From assembly GCF_002894645.1 (NCBI RefSeq), contig NZ_NCQY01000009.1, positions 331,585 to 395,584 on the forward strand: a stretch of 64,000 nt of DNA, in the 5' to 3' direction. Of the stretch, positions 35,717 to 44,604 are shown one piece after another; the stretch's first letter is position 1; every line of letters starts with the position of its first letter. The notes under the pieces were generated by a model. The model saw nothing but the letters and a program-made list of their open reading frames with translations, had not been told where the DNA came from and did no database searches. The stretch comes from Salinibacter altiplanensis. Lineage in GTDB: Bacteria; Bacteroidota; Rhodothermia; Rhodothermales; Salinibacteraceae. Made by a program: the position numbers and the translations under genes.

Positions 35717-36214
35717 CTACTCGTCGGATGCCGCGTCGTAGTCGTACAGCTCCATCGGCTCGGTGGGCACGGTGCGCTCTTCTTCAAAGGTGCTGAGCAC
35801 GATGCTCGTGGTGGTCTTGCTGACGCCGGAAATGGCCTGGATGTCGGAAAGAAACCCCTCCAGGGCCGTCGTGTCCGCCGTCCGCACCTTCATCAGGTGC
35901 GAGCCGTCTCCCGTGATGGAGTGGAGCTCCAGGACCTGCTCCATCTCCTCGACCTGGCCGACGAAGTTGGGGTAGTGCTCCGACCCATCCACGGACACGC
36001 GAATGAAGGCCGTGATGTCGAGGCGAAGCCGCTTGGCATCGACGACGGCCCGGTACCCCTCGATGACGCCTCGTGCCTCGAGCTTGCGCATCCGCTCACT
36101 GACGGCCGAGATGGAGAGGTTTACCTCCTCGGCCACGTCGCTGCGCTGCATGCGCCCGTCGCGCTGGAGCAGCTCTAGAATTTTCGCGTCGATTTCGTCG
36201 ATGCGGGGAGCCAT
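35717..36214 (-). CDS. Lrp/AsnC family transcriptional regulator
   Basis: 165 aa. N-terminal winged HTH (IDEIDAKILELLQRDGRM..., then LSISAVSERMRKLEARGVI) and C-terminal RAM ligand-binding domain (ITAFIRVSV, VLELHSITGDGSHLMKVRT). It faces the divergent tdh-kbl pair across 329 bases and precedes glnA. In E. coli Lrp controls tdh-kbl and glutamine metabolism, so this protein is a candidate regulator of both flanking units; that is inference. The ATG at 36214 is preferred to one 10 codons upstream. Confidence 0.93.
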   Translation of the reverse strand: MAPRIDEIDAKILELLQRDGRMQRSDVAEEVNLSISAVSERMRKLEARGVIEGYRAVVDAKRLRLDITAFIRVSVDGSEHYPNFVGQVEEMEQVLELHSITGDGSHLMKVRTADTTALEGFLSDIQAISGVSKTTTSIVLSTFEEERTVPTEPMELYDYDAASDE

Positions 36215-36543
36215 GGCGGTGCTGATCTTATCTCTTTTTCTCACGCCTCCACCCTACGCGACTTTCTTTGGTTTGTCAAGCCAAACGGGCAAATAATTCT
36301 ACAAAACCCGTAAAGATCATTGATGGAAGCGCTTCGCGTATCGACCGAAGCGGCGGCGAGCCGATGAAAGCGGTTCCGAACGCAAGGACTTGCGGTCCGT
36401 AGATTTCTCGTGCTGAGCCAACATCTTCATTCTTCCGGCGAAAAAGCCCTTCGGAGAAACTGCACCGAACCCGCCGTTTGGGGGCAAGTAGGAGACGCCT
36501 TGCATGGGGGCTCGTCCAATTCTCATTGCACACGTCCGATCAT
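36215..36543. other. Divergent lrp/tdh control region
   Basis: 329 bases with no gene. Contains TTTGG-N9-CCAAA at 36267-36285, a possible operator near the regulator start, and two LacI-type sites, TGGAAGCGCTTCGC (36324-36337) and TGAAAGCGGTTCCG (36365-36378), 41 bases apart. Confidence 0.5.
36324..36378. promoter_or_regulatory. Two LacI-type operator-like sites upstream of tdh
   Basis: TGGAAGCGCTTCGC and TGAAAGCGGTTCCG share the core GAAGCGCTTC/AAGCGGTTCC with the sites of the sugar locus (47545, 54090, 63546-63640), but with weaker outer bases. About four helical turns apart, which would allow looping. Assignment is tentative. Confidence 0.4.
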
Positions 36544-37554
36544 ATGCGCATCCTGGTCACTGGCGCCAACGGCCAGATTGGAAGCGAACTCGTCGAGGTG
36601 CTGCGCGAGCGGCACGGGACCGGGCAGGTGGTGGGCCTGGATTTAAACCCGCCCCCAATGGCCACCGATCAGCCCTCGCGTGCCCCCTCTTCGAACGCCC
36701 CGTTCGAGGTGGCGGACGTGCGCAACCGGGAGGCCCTGGCCGACGTCCTCGACCGCCACGAGGTTGGCTCGATCTATCACCTGGCAAGCCTGCTCTCCGC
36801 CACGGGCGAGCAGCATCCCGACCGCGCCTGGGACGTCAACATGAGCGGGCTCAAGACCATTCTGGACCTTGCCCGAAGCCGCCCTGTGGAGAAGGTGTTC
36901 TGGCCCAGCTCCATCGCCGTGTTCGGCCCCACCACCCCACGGGAAGACACGCCTCAAAATACGGTGCTCGATCCCACCACCATGTACGGGGTGACCAAGC
37001 GGAGTGGGGAGCTGCTGTGCCGCTACTACCACCGCCGCTACGACCTCGACGTGCGGAGCCTGCGCTACCCGGGCCTCCTCAGCTACAAAACGGCCCCCGG
37101 CGGCGGCACCACCGACTACGCGATCGACATGCTGACGCAGGCCGCGGCGGGGCGGGACTACACCTGCTTCCTGAAGCCCGACACGCGGCTGCCCATGATG
37201 TACATGCCGGACGCCATTCAGGGGACCCTCGCCCTCATGAACGCCGACGCGGACGCCCTGTCGGTGCGGGACAGCTACAACACAGGTGGCCTCAGCTTCT
37301 CCCCGGAGGAGCTGGCCGCGACAATTCAGGCACGCGTGCCGTCGTTCAGCTGCAGCTACGCGCCGGACGAGCGGCAGCACATCGCCGAGAACTGGCCCTC
37401 TTCAGTCAACGACGACGCGGCCCGGACCGACTGGGGATGGGCGCCGGAGTACGACCTGGAGGCCACGACCGCAGACATGCTCGACCACCTGCGAGAAGGC
37501 GCACCGGAGCACGGAGACATTGCCGAGGGAGAGCATAAAAGTGCCACGGCCTAG
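36544..37554 (+). CDS. tdh: L-threonine 3-dehydrogenase, epimerase-fold type
   Basis: NAD-dependent oxidation of L-threonine to 2-amino-3-oxobutyrate. 336 aa, short-chain dehydrogenase/epimerase fold: Rossmann GANGQIG (7-13), acidic residue at the end of strand 2 (VVGLDLN), active-site YGVTK with preceding Ser (WPSSIAVFG), and [18 protein letters not shown], typical of the UDP-galactose-epimerase-like Tdh. The alternative is a generic sugar epimerase, but kbl directly downstream makes threonine dehydrogenase much more likely. The ATG at 36544 (MRILVTG) is the usual start for the fold. Confidence 0.92.
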   Translation: MRILVTGANGQIGSELVEVLRERHGTGQVVGLDLNPPPMATDQPSRAPSSNAPFEVADVRNREALADVLDRHEVGSIYHLASLLSATGEQHPDRAWDVNMSGLKTILDLARSRPVEKVFWPSSIAVFGPTTPREDTPQNTVLDPTTMYGVTKRSGELLCRYYHRRYDLDVRSLRYPGLLSYKTAPGGGTTDYAIDMLTQAAAGRDYTCFLKPDTRLPMMYMPDAIQGTLALMNADADALSVRDSYNTGGLSFSPEELAATIQARVPSFSCSYAPDERQHIAENWPSSVNDDAARTDWGWAPEYDLEATTADMLDHLREGAPEHGDIAEGEHKSATA

Positions 37555-37661
37555 GGGCGGGCCTTCTCCCCTCAACATCCGGCCCCGCTCCTCCCGCTTG
37601 CCACTCCTTGGCAGCCCCCCAACTGCTCGTTTGGACCCCAACCCGATTCTCCCATACCGCC

Positions 37662-38858
37662 ATGCCCATGACCGACGACGTTGCGGCCGACTTCCGGCAG
37701 ACCCTGCAGGAAATTAAAGACGCCGGCACCTACAACGAGGAACGCGTCATCACCTCGCAGCAGGACGCCGACATCGAAGTTGAGGGCGGCCAGCACGTCA
37801 TCAACTTCTGTGCAAACAACTACCTTGGGCTCGCCAACCACCCGGAGATTATGGACGCCGCCAAGCGAGGCGTCGACCGGTACGGCTTCGGCGTGGCCAG
37901 CGTCCGCTTCATCTGCGGGACCCAATCGGTACACAAGGACCTGGAGCACGCCCTGTCCGACTTCCACGAGACGGACGACACGATCCTGTACAACTCGTGC
38001 TTCGATGCCAACACCGGCCTTTTCGAAACCATTCTCGGGGAGGAGGACGCCATCATCAGCGACGCGCTGAACCACGCCTCCATCATCGACGGCATCCGGC
38101 TCTGCACGGCCGACCTGCACGTCTTTGACCACGGCGACATGGACGACCTGGAGGCGAAGCTGCAAAATGCACAGGACGCGGAGACCCGCTTGATCGCCAC
38201 CGACGGCGTATTCTCGATGGACGGGGACGTGGCCAAGCTCGACGAGATGTGCCGCCTGGCCGACACGTACGACGCGCTCGTGATGGTCGACGAGTGCCAC
38301 GCCACCGGCTTCATGGGCGAGGGGGGCCGCGGCGCCAGCGAGGCGAGGGGCGTGCTCGACGAGGTCGATATCATCACCTCCACGCTCGGCAAGGCCCTCG
38401 GCGGCGCTACCGGCGGCTTTACGACCGGCCGGCAGGAGATCATCGACCTGCTGCGGCAGGAGTCCCGCCCCTACCTCTTCTCCAACGCCATCGCCCCGAT
38501 GATCGCCAACGCCAGCCTCAAGGTGCTGGAGATGCTGCAGGAGAGCGGCGAGCGGCGCGAGCAGATCTGGGAGAATGCCCGCTACTTCCGGAACGAGATG
38601 GAGGAACGGGGCTTCGAGATCAAGTCAGGCGACCACCCCATCGTGCCCATCATGTTCTACGACGCGAAGACGAGCGGGGCCATCGCCGACGAGCTGCTCG
38701 ACCGCGGCATCTACGTCATCAGCTTCAGCTACCCCGTGGTGCCGGAGGGCGAGGCCCGCATCCGCGTCCAGATGTCCGCCGCCCACTCGCAGGACCAGCT
38801 CGACCGCGCCATCGACGCGTTCACGGAGGTCGGCCGCAAGCACGACGTAATTGACTAA
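37662..38858 (+). CDS. kbl: 2-amino-3-ketobutyrate CoA ligase (glycine C-acetyltransferase)
   Basis: PLP enzyme of the alpha-oxoamine synthase family that splits 2-amino-3-ketobutyrate with CoA to glycine and acetyl-CoA. About 398 aa, family length. [34 protein letters not shown] and the Schiff-base Lys in [10 protein letters not shown] are all present. Start at MPMTDD (37662 or 37668). With tdh 107 bases upstream it completes threonine catabolism to glycine. Related enzymes are BioF and HemA; the N-terminal region and neighbour favour Kbl. Confidence 0.95.
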   Translation: MPMTDDVAADFRQTLQEIKDAGTYNEERVITSQQDADIEVEGGQHVINFCANNYLGLANHPEIMDAAKRGVDRYGFGVASVRFICGTQSVHKDLEHALSDFHETDDTILYNSCFDANTGLFETILGEEDAIISDALNHASIIDGIRLCTADLHVFDHGDMDDLEAKLQNAQDAETRLIATDGVFSMDGDVAKLDEMCRLADTYDALVMVDECHATGFMGEGGRGASEARGVLDEVDIITSTLGKALGGATGGFTTGRQEIIDLLRQESRPYLFSNAIAPMIANASLKVLEMLQESGERREQIWENARYFRNEMEERGFEIKSGDHPIVPIMFYDAKTSGAIADELLDRGIYVISFSYPVVPEGEARIRVQMSAAHSQDQLDRAIDAFTEVGRKHDVID

Positions 38859-39029
38859 CTCAGGTGCACGTTGAAGGTTAGGTAGCATGTCGGTGCTGTG
38901 AGAACTGCCCTTTCAGGAGGGAGAAGCCATGCCTTCTGACTGCTCCCATCAAAAGTTTTGAGGACCGACACATCAAGCCCACGCCTTAAGAGTCCATAGT
39001 TGAATTCTCACGCTACTGTCAGTGCTCGT

Positions 39030-40784
39030 ATGGAATCGGATGAGACCGAGACTGTTGAACTGTCCCTAGATACGACGGACGACGCCTCCCCGGTGAAAGT
39101 GAGACTCAAGCCTTTGACAGTCATCTTAGGTACGAATGGAACTGGAAAATCCACACTTCTTCGACAGATGGCAGGTTCTGAGAATCCTCGTCGTGGCGGG
39201 GGGAAGTTAGAGGCGGCTGGCTTTGAGCCTGTCACATTTGTGGAAGGGGGTCGCATTGCTGACGTACCCAATAATTTGCGGATACGTAGCCACGACTCCT
39301 TTGATGAAGGACTCTCAGAGTCTTGGGGAAATGATATTCGACGCGCCAAGCGGGGAGAGTTACGCTCTCGAACCAATCAAATATTTGACGCTCTCAGACG
39401 TGAGACCAGAAAAGTTAAAGAGCAGCATTCTGATCAGGTGAACGAAGCTCAGAGGAAAGGGCTCGAAGCTCCTGAAAGGGAAGAGCCCCCGTTAGATAGA
39501 GCATTCAGGCTCTTCTCCGATATATTTCCAGCAATTGAGCTAAAAGCAGACTCGGCTTCAAACGAACTCAAAGCATCGAAATACGGAAATACATATGACG
39601 CTTCGGACCTCTCAGACGGTGAAAGGCAGGTGTTAACCCTTCTTGCAGATCTCGCCGTTCATGGGGCAGGAGAAGCGGTACTCGTAGACGAACCAGAACT
39701 CAACTTGAATTCAGGATTGGCAATCAGGGTCTGGGAGACGATAGAGAAGGAAGTGCTCACCCGTTTCCAGGAGACATACTTTGTGTACGCAACTCACTCA
39801 TTGAGCTTTGCCTCCCGACCAGCTGTAGACCAAGTCATAGTTCTGGACAACAGAGCAAAAGTTGCTGCCTGCGTTGATTCCCCATCTACCCTTCTGAAGA
39901 ATGAGACGATTACCTCTGAAGATTATCTCGGTGCTTTAACTACCATCGTGGCTACCCCAGCTGCCCTGATTACGGAAGGAGAAGATGAGTCCGTGGATCG
40001 GGCGTTTTACCAGTGGATTATAGGAAAAGAGTGGGGGCGAGAGCGGAACGGGGTACCGGTAGTTCCTATGCAGGGCAGTTCAAGCGTGAGAGGCGCAGTC
40101 AAGCAGGAGGGAGTCTGGGATGAACTCCGAGGCAACACTCAACTAGTAGGCATAACTGACCGAGATTACTTAAGCGACTCTCAACTGAGGGACTTGGAGG
40201 GTGGAAACCTAGTGGTTCTTGATTTGCACGAAGTGGAGTCCCACTTCTGTCTTCCAAGAGTCCTCTGCGATTTGGCAGAGGAGCGCGTTGTGGAAGACCA
40301 GCCTACCGAGGAGGATATTGAGGAGAAGATTCTGGAGTACGCAGCAAGCGAAAAAGTGGCTGTTGCCGCGAAGCGTGTATCGGAAAGCACAAGATTGTCG
40401 CTTTCTGTTTCTGTAACGAATGAGCAGCTCGACGAGGCGGACTCTACCGAAGAGGTAGCAGACATACTGTTAGGAGCCGCAGAAGATAATCTCGAGGCCG
40501 CAGAGAGTCGGCTCGGTAGTGACCAGACGAAGGATACTTTCGAGCAAGAGCTACACAGGCTGGATGAGGCTATTGAAAACCGCAATGTGGAAGAAATCCT
40601 CAAGCTGTGTCCGGGGAAGGAACTGCTCAAGCGTTTAGCACACTTTGCAGGCTGTTCTTCCAACGATCACATCATGAGAGCAGCTGAAGAGCATCTTGAC
40701 CCATCAGACTATCCGAATCTCAGGGGTCTAAGAGACGAATTGCGCACTGCACTCGATGTGACACCTTCAGTCCCTACATCTTAG
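39030..40784 (+). CDS. ABC-type ATPase fused to TOPRIM/DUF4435-like domain (PARIS/OLD-like)
   Basis: 584 aa, solitary, in DNA visibly lower in GC than its neighbours. N-terminal ATPase: Walker A GTNGTGKST (34-42), a charged coiled segment (105-150), signature DLSDGERQ (193-200), Walker B AVLVDEPEL (216-224) and H-loop ATHSL (254-258). C-terminal nuclease-like part: ITEGEDE (314-320), GITDRDY (374-380) and LHEVESHFCLP (399-409), the order of acidic motifs seen in DUF4435/TOPRIM domains; then an acidic helical tail. ATPase plus DUF4435 is the make-up of the AriA-AriB PARIS antiphage system, fused here in one chain; OLD-family nucleases are the nearest alternative. ATG at 39030 chosen over TTG at 39000. 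Function is inferred. Confidence 0.8.
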   Translation: MESDETETVELSLDTTDDASPVKVRLKPLTVILGTNGTGKSTLLRQMAGSENPRRGGGKLEAAGFEPVTFVEGGRIADVPNNLRIRSHDSFDEGLSESWGNDIRRAKRGELRSRTNQIFDALRRETRKVKEQHSDQVNEAQRKGLEAPEREEPPLDRAFRLFSDIFPAIELKADSASNELKASKYGNTYDASDLSDGERQVLTLLADLAVHGAGEAVLVDEPELNLNSGLAIRVWETIEKEVLTRFQETYFVYATHSLSFASRPAVDQVIVLDNRAKVAACVDSPSTLLKNETITSEDYLGALTTIVATPAALITEGEDESVDRAFYQWIIGKEWGRERNGVPVVPMQGSSSVRGAVKQEGVWDELRGNTQLVGITDRDYLSDSQLRDLEGGNLVVLDLHEVESHFCLPRVLCDLAEERVVEDQPTEEDIEEKILEYAASEKVAVAAKRVSESTRLSLSVSVTNEQLDEADSTEEVADILLGAAEDNLEAAESRLGSDQTKDTFEQELHRLDEAIENRNVEEILKLCPGKELLKRLAHFAGCSSNDHIMRAAEEHLDPSDYPNLRGLRDELRTALDVTPSVPTS

Positions 40785-40889
40785 GAGGCTGAGCCCTGGA
40801 AGTAGTTTGGTGGGCCAGTCTCGGTTTGCTTCTGCTATGTAACCTACCCCCAATACTTTGACCTTTGACTTTCGATTCACTCTGATTTT

Positions 40890-42434
40890 ATGAGACACAC
40901 TCACCGGCTTCCCTCAGTTCTCTGCATCCTCACTGCCCTGCTGCTCCTGGCCGTTCCGGTGAGTACCGTCCACGCCCAAGACGAAAACTCGGTCGGCCCT
41001 ACACGCACCCTCCCGCCCGACACGGCGATCACAAAGACCGATCGCGTGACGGTGAAGGGCCAGGAGGTGCCCTACGAGGTGACGACCGGCACGCAGCCGG
41101 TGTACGGCGACGACGACAGGGCCACCGCCTCGCTCCACTACACCTACTACCGCCGCTCGGACGTCGAGAACCGTGCGGAGCGCCCGCTCATGGTCTCCTT
41201 CAACGGCGGCCCTGGCTCCGGCTCCCTCTGGATGCACCTCGGCTACACCAGCCCCAAGCACCTCCTCATCAGCGACGAGGGATACCCCGTGCAGCCGTAC
41301 GGCGTCGAGGACAACAACCAGTCCATCATCGACGTGGCGGACATCGTGTACGTCAATCCCGTCAACACCGGCTTCTCCCGCGTGCTCGGTGAGGACACGG
41401 ACGCGGAGCAGTTCTTTGGGGTGAACGCCGACGTGGACTACCTGGCGGACTGGATCGACACGTTCATTTCGCGGCACGACCGGTGGCGCTCCCCGAAGTA
41501 CCTGATTGGGGAGAGCTACGGCACCACCCGCGTCGCGGGCCTGGCCGGCGAGCTCCAAAACAGCCACTGGACGTACCTGAACGGGGTCATCCTCGTCTCT
41601 CCTACCGGCCTTGGGATGGAGCCGGCCGGCCCCTCCCCGCGCTCCGAGGCGCTCAAGCTGCCCTACTACGCGGCCACGGCCTGGTACCACGAGCAGCTGC
41701 CCGACGCCCTCCAGAACCGGGACCTCTCCGCCCTTCTGTCCGAGGTCGAGGACTATACCGTCGAGGAGTACATCCCGGCCGTCACGCGGGGCGGCTTTAT
41801 CGACGACGCCCGCCGGCAGACCGTGGCCCAACAGGTGGCCCGCTACGCGGGTCTCTCCGAACAGTTTGTGCGCAACCACAACCTGGCCGTCCCCTCGGAT
41901 GCCTTTTGGAAGGAGCTCCTCCAGGACGAGGGCCACACCGTGGGCCGCCTCGACTCGCGCTATAGGGGCGTGGACGTGAAAAATGCCGGGGACAGCTACG
42001 ACTACCCGGCGGAGCTCACCGCCTGGAATCACGCTTTCACCCCGGCCATCAACCACTACCTCCGCGATGAACTGGGCTTTGCGACGGACCTGCAGTACAA
42101 CACATTCGGCTCCGTCTACCCCTGGGACGACGACAACAACCGTACCGGGGCCCAACTCCGCGAGGCAATGGCCCAAAACCCGTACCTACACGTCATGGTG
42201 CAGTCCGGCTACTACGACGGGGCCACGGACTACTTTTCGGCCAAGTACGTGATGTGGAATCTCGGCACGCGAGAGACGATGCGCGACCGGCTTCGCTTCG
42301 AGGGCTACCGGAGCGGGCACATGATGTACCTGCGCTCGGAGGACCTGGCGGCCTCCAACGAGGACATCCGCACGTTCATCCAGAACTCGATTCCGGACGA
42401 GGGGACACCTGCCCGATATGGTCCGGATCAGTAG
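40890..42434 (+). CDS. Serine carboxypeptidase-like peptidase (S10), exported
   Basis: 514 aa with a signal peptide (LPSVLCILTALLLLAVPVSTVHAQ). Alpha/beta-hydrolase with FNGGPGSGSLWMHLG (oxyanion region, 104-118), nucleophile Ser209 in LIGESYGTTR, a late Asp in SGYYDGATDYF, and His in YRSGHMMY, matching the S10 peptidase triad order. Predicted to remove C-terminal residues from peptides outside the cytoplasm. Stands alone, 105 bases downstream of the PARIS-like gene on the same strand but very different in base composition, so probably not co-evolved with it. Confidence 0.92.
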   Translation: MRHTHRLPSVLCILTALLLLAVPVSTVHAQDENSVGPTRTLPPDTAITKTDRVTVKGQEVPYEVTTGTQPVYGDDDRATASLHYTYYRRSDVENRAERPLMVSFNGGPGSGSLWMHLGYTSPKHLLISDEGYPVQPYGVEDNNQSIIDVADIVYVNPVNTGFSRVLGEDTDAEQFFGVNADVDYLADWIDTFISRHDRWRSPKYLIGESYGTTRVAGLAGELQNSHWTYLNGVILVSPTGLGMEPAGPSPRSEALKLPYYAATAWYHEQLPDALQNRDLSALLSEVEDYTVEEYIPAVTRGGFIDDARRQTVAQQVARYAGLSEQFVRNHNLAVPSDAFWKELLQDEGHTVGRLDSRYRGVDVKNAGDSYDYPAELTAWNHAFTPAINHYLRDELGFATDLQYNTFGSVYPWDDDNNRTGAQLREAMAQNPYLHVMVQSGYYDGATDYFSAKYVMWNLGTRETMRDRLRFEGYRSGHMMYLRSEDLAASNEDIRTFIQNSIPDEGTPARYGPDQ

Positions 42435-42473
42435 GACGAAGGACCGTCAGTGGGCTCACACTGCCCTTCTTGG

Positions 42474-42944
42474 CTACATCTCCGCCACGACCTCTAGCAT
42501 GTCGAGCGCCGTGATGACCCCACGCACCTCCCCCTTCGTGGTGACGAACACCCGGTGGATGCCCCCGCGGTGCATTACCTGCGCCACCTGCTGAATGGAG
42601 GTGTGCTCGCTCACGTCGTAGACCTGCGGGGTCATGACGTGCTCGACGGTCGTCTCTCCTCCGTCACTGATCTGTAGATTCTCGAGGTCCTCCTCAGCGT
42701 ACTCGGTTTCAAGCTCCGAGCGGTAAAACGAGGCGGGCCGGTCGGAGGCCGGCTCGCCCGCCGTGCCGTTGTACCGCGCGATGTCCGTCAGGGAGACCAC
42801 GCCGACGAGCTGGTCGTCCTTCACGACGGGCGCGCCGGAGATGCCGTGGTCGGTCAAGAACTGGGCGACCCGGTCGATCGGCCAGCTGGCATCAACGGTC
42901 TGCACGTCCGCCGTCATCAAGTCTTTGGCGCTGTTCCACTTCAT
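42474..42944 (-). CDS. CBS-domain pair protein
   Basis: 156 aa made of two CBS motifs: VQTVDASWPIDRVAQFLTDHGISGAPVV (in part, 13-40) with LVGVVSLTDIARY, and PQVYDVSEHTSIQQVAQVMHRGGIHRV with GVITALDMLEVV. Such proteins usually sense adenine nucleotides; no catalytic domain is attached. The spacer between the motifs is acidic. Convergent with the S10 peptidase gene, 39 bases apart. Target unknown. Confidence 0.9.
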   Translation of the reverse strand: MKWNSAKDLMTADVQTVDASWPIDRVAQFLTDHGISGAPVVKDDQLVGVVSLTDIARYNGTAGEPASDRPASFYRSELETEYAEEDLENLQISDGGETTVEHVMTPQVYDVSEHTSIQQVAQVMHRGGIHRVFVTTKGEVRGVITALDMLEVVAEM

Positions 42945-43130
42945 GAGAGGCGAAAGAACGGTTGTGGGAAAGAGATCCGAGCGCGTATGACAATATCCCT
43001 ATTGGTCGCCCACCCCCGTGTTGCATGGGCCGCGTGGATCGGCGGCGAATTCCACTGCTCCCTGCCCCTGTGCTCGTCCGACAAACGGAACCCGATGGGG
43101 CCCCACTTCGTGCGCACGGCTACGACGAGA

Positions 43131-43204
43131 GGGCCCGTAGCTCAGTTGGTTAGAGCCGCCGACTCATAATCGGCTGGTCGCAGGTTCGAGCCCTGCCGGG
43201 CCCA
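43131..43204 (+). tRNA. tRNA with CAU anticodon (Ile2 or elongator Met)
   Basis: Full cloverleaf: acceptor GGGCCCG/CGGGCCC, D-arm GCTCAGTTGGTTAGAGC, anticodon stem GCCGA/TCGGC with loop CTCATAA, variable TGGTC, T-arm GCAGG-TTCGAGC-CCTGC, discriminator A. CCA is not encoded. Loop and arms resemble E. coli tRNA-Ile2 (lysidine-modified CAU) somewhat more than elongator Met, and initiator features (three GC pairs with mismatched 1-72) are absent. Confidence 0.95.
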
Positions 43205-43270
43205 CTCTTCGCGCCCGGCAAAGCCCCAGGGCCCCTCCGGTCTGCCTCCCCTTCGCGTGTGCGCCTCGCC

Positions 43271-43310
43271 CATGTCCCGCCCGATCCAACCATGTCCCGC
43301 CCGATCCAAC
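43271..43310 (+). repeat. Perfect 20-base tandem duplication over a start codon
   Basis: catgtcccgcccgatccaac occurs twice, back to back (43271-43290 and 43291-43310). Each copy has an ATG; because 20 is not a multiple of three, only the second is in frame with the downstream gene. Confidence 0.97.
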
Positions 43311-43657
43311 AGGTCAAGTGGAAGCGTGCATCGGACGATTCGTACACCGATATCACCGACGCGATCGACAAGGGCGTGCTCTCCGCGACGCCCCATCCGG
43401 AGGAGGCCATCGACCGCCCCAAGGGCTACTCGGTCCAACTGACCCTGGCGCCCGACAGCACCGACCTTGCCGAGGCACTTCAAGAGGCCCTGCTGGATCT
43501 GGACCCGGCCCGGATGGTCCTGCACCTTGAGGGCGTCGAGGAGCCGATCTCGTCCCTCCCGGTCAGTGTGAGCAAGGTGCCCCACCTGGGCACCCAGAAC
43601 ACGGCGGAGCTCGGCGTTCCATCAGAGGGACACGACAAGCTCCACGGGCACATTTGA
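43292..43657 (+). CDS. Hypothetical protein
   Basis: 121 aa, acidic, soluble: MSRPIQQVKWKRASDD..., YTDITDAIDKGVLS, GYSVQLTLAPDSTDLAEALQ, and a His/Gly-poor tail SVSKVPHLGTQNTAEL. No family recognised. The start codon lies in the second copy of a 20-base duplication; an in-frame GTG/ATG from 43259 would add 11 residues. It begins 87 bases after the tRNA on the same strand. Confidence 0.65.
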   Translation: MSRPIQQVKWKRASDDSYTDITDAIDKGVLSATPHPEEAIDRPKGYSVQLTLAPDSTDLAEALQEALLDLDPARMVLHLEGVEEPISSLPVSVSKVPHLGTQNTAELGVPSEGHDKLHGHI

Positions 43658-43761
43658 GCGTTTGCATCTTTTGAGCCGGGCGGCGGCCCACGAGCCTTCC
43701 GGGACTGCGTCTCGCACCTGTCCGGGTCGCCCTGCTCGCTCTTCCCAACCCTTTTTCCTCT

Positions 43762-44031
43762 ATGGAGCCTCCTCAGAGATCCTCAACCGGCGATGGGTCT
43801 GCCCGGCAGCCCTTTTCGTGTCCGGAGTGTGATCGGACCGTCGGGCACGCGAACGTTCTTACCGGGGACTTTGCCTTCGACGACGTGACCCCCAGAACGA
43901 CTCGCCCGGACGGGTCGCCCGAGTTTCAAAAGACGGGCATGGAAGGCGGCCCCCAGAAGGCCATCGAGTTGCGATGCGACTTCTGCGGCGAGGAGTTCAT
44001 GTTGGGGGTGGAGACCGGCGACGCAGATTAG
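43762..44031 (+). CDS. Small zinc-ribbon-like hypothetical protein
   Basis: 89 aa with two Cys pairs, CPEC at about residue 20 and CDFC near 72, the spacing and FSCPECDRT / LRCDFCGEEF context of a zinc ribbon. The middle is hydrophilic and rich in Thr/Asp. No other domain. Function unknown; could be a small nucleic-acid- or protein-binding factor. Confidence 0.65.
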   Translation: MEPPQRSSTGDGSARQPFSCPECDRTVGHANVLTGDFAFDDVTPRTTRPDGSPEFQKTGMEGGPQKAIELRCDFCGEEFMLGVETGDAD

Positions 44032-44035
44032 CCCC

Positions 44036-44263
44036 TCACCGCGGCGATTCATCGGGGCTCGACGGGGTCGTTGCCCCTGACGGCAACTCGGCGCTGTAGA
44101 ACCAGGAGAACCCCCCTGCGATGACGATAAACGCCAGGGCAAGGCCTCCCATCTCTCCGAGCGAGGTCTCCGGGGCCCCAATTTCCGGAAGGGCCACCAG
44201 TCCCCCGACGAAGACGACGAACGCGAAAATGAACAGTCCGAAGTATTCGACGATCACCTTCAT
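44036..44263 (-). CDS. Small membrane protein
   Basis: 75 aa with two hydrophobic helices (VEYFGLFIFAFVVFVGGLVAL and GGLALAFIVIAGGFSWFY) and a Ser/Pro-rich tail. Its ATG overlaps the TAA of the preceding gene (TAATG), so both are likely translated together. No family recognised. Confidence 0.6.
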   Translation of the reverse strand: MKVIVEYFGLFIFAFVVFVGGLVALPEIGAPETSLGEMGGLALAFIVIAGGFSWFYSAELPSGATTPSSPDESPR

Positions 44264-44433
44264 TACGCAGCGGCGGTCTCGGCCTGGTCAACAAGATCGG
44301 CTAGAATCCAGAGCGACGGGACCCACAGGCCCACAAAGATCGCGGCTTGGTCGCTGCCGCTGAACCAGAGGTAGAGGGAGAGGGCGAGTGCGACTACGCC
44401 GGCAGCGAATATCCACCCTTTGCTGTTGGTCAT
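44263..44433 (-). CDS. Small membrane protein
   Basis: 56 aa with two hydrophobic stretches (GWIFAAGVVALALSLYLWF and AAIFVGLWVPSLWILADLV). The ATG at 44433 gives MTNSKGW; a longer frame to 44493 is less protein-like. Coupled by a one-base TAATG overlap to the next small membrane-protein gene. Unknown role. Confidence 0.55.
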   Translation of the reverse strand: MTNSKGWIFAAGVVALALSLYLWFSGSDQAAIFVGLWVPSLWILADLVDQAETAAA

Positions 44434-44604
44434 GAACCGATTGGGATTCTGGGAGACGCAATGTGCGGGAAGCACGTGAGAAACCTGGCTCACTGCTTTT
44501 TGGAGAAGTGTCTCATTCCTCTAATTTTAGTACGGCGGTCGACGCACACAGGATCCGCCCCCGCAGATCGTTGCAGCCGTTCCACATTGTGCCGGTCCAC
44601 GGGC

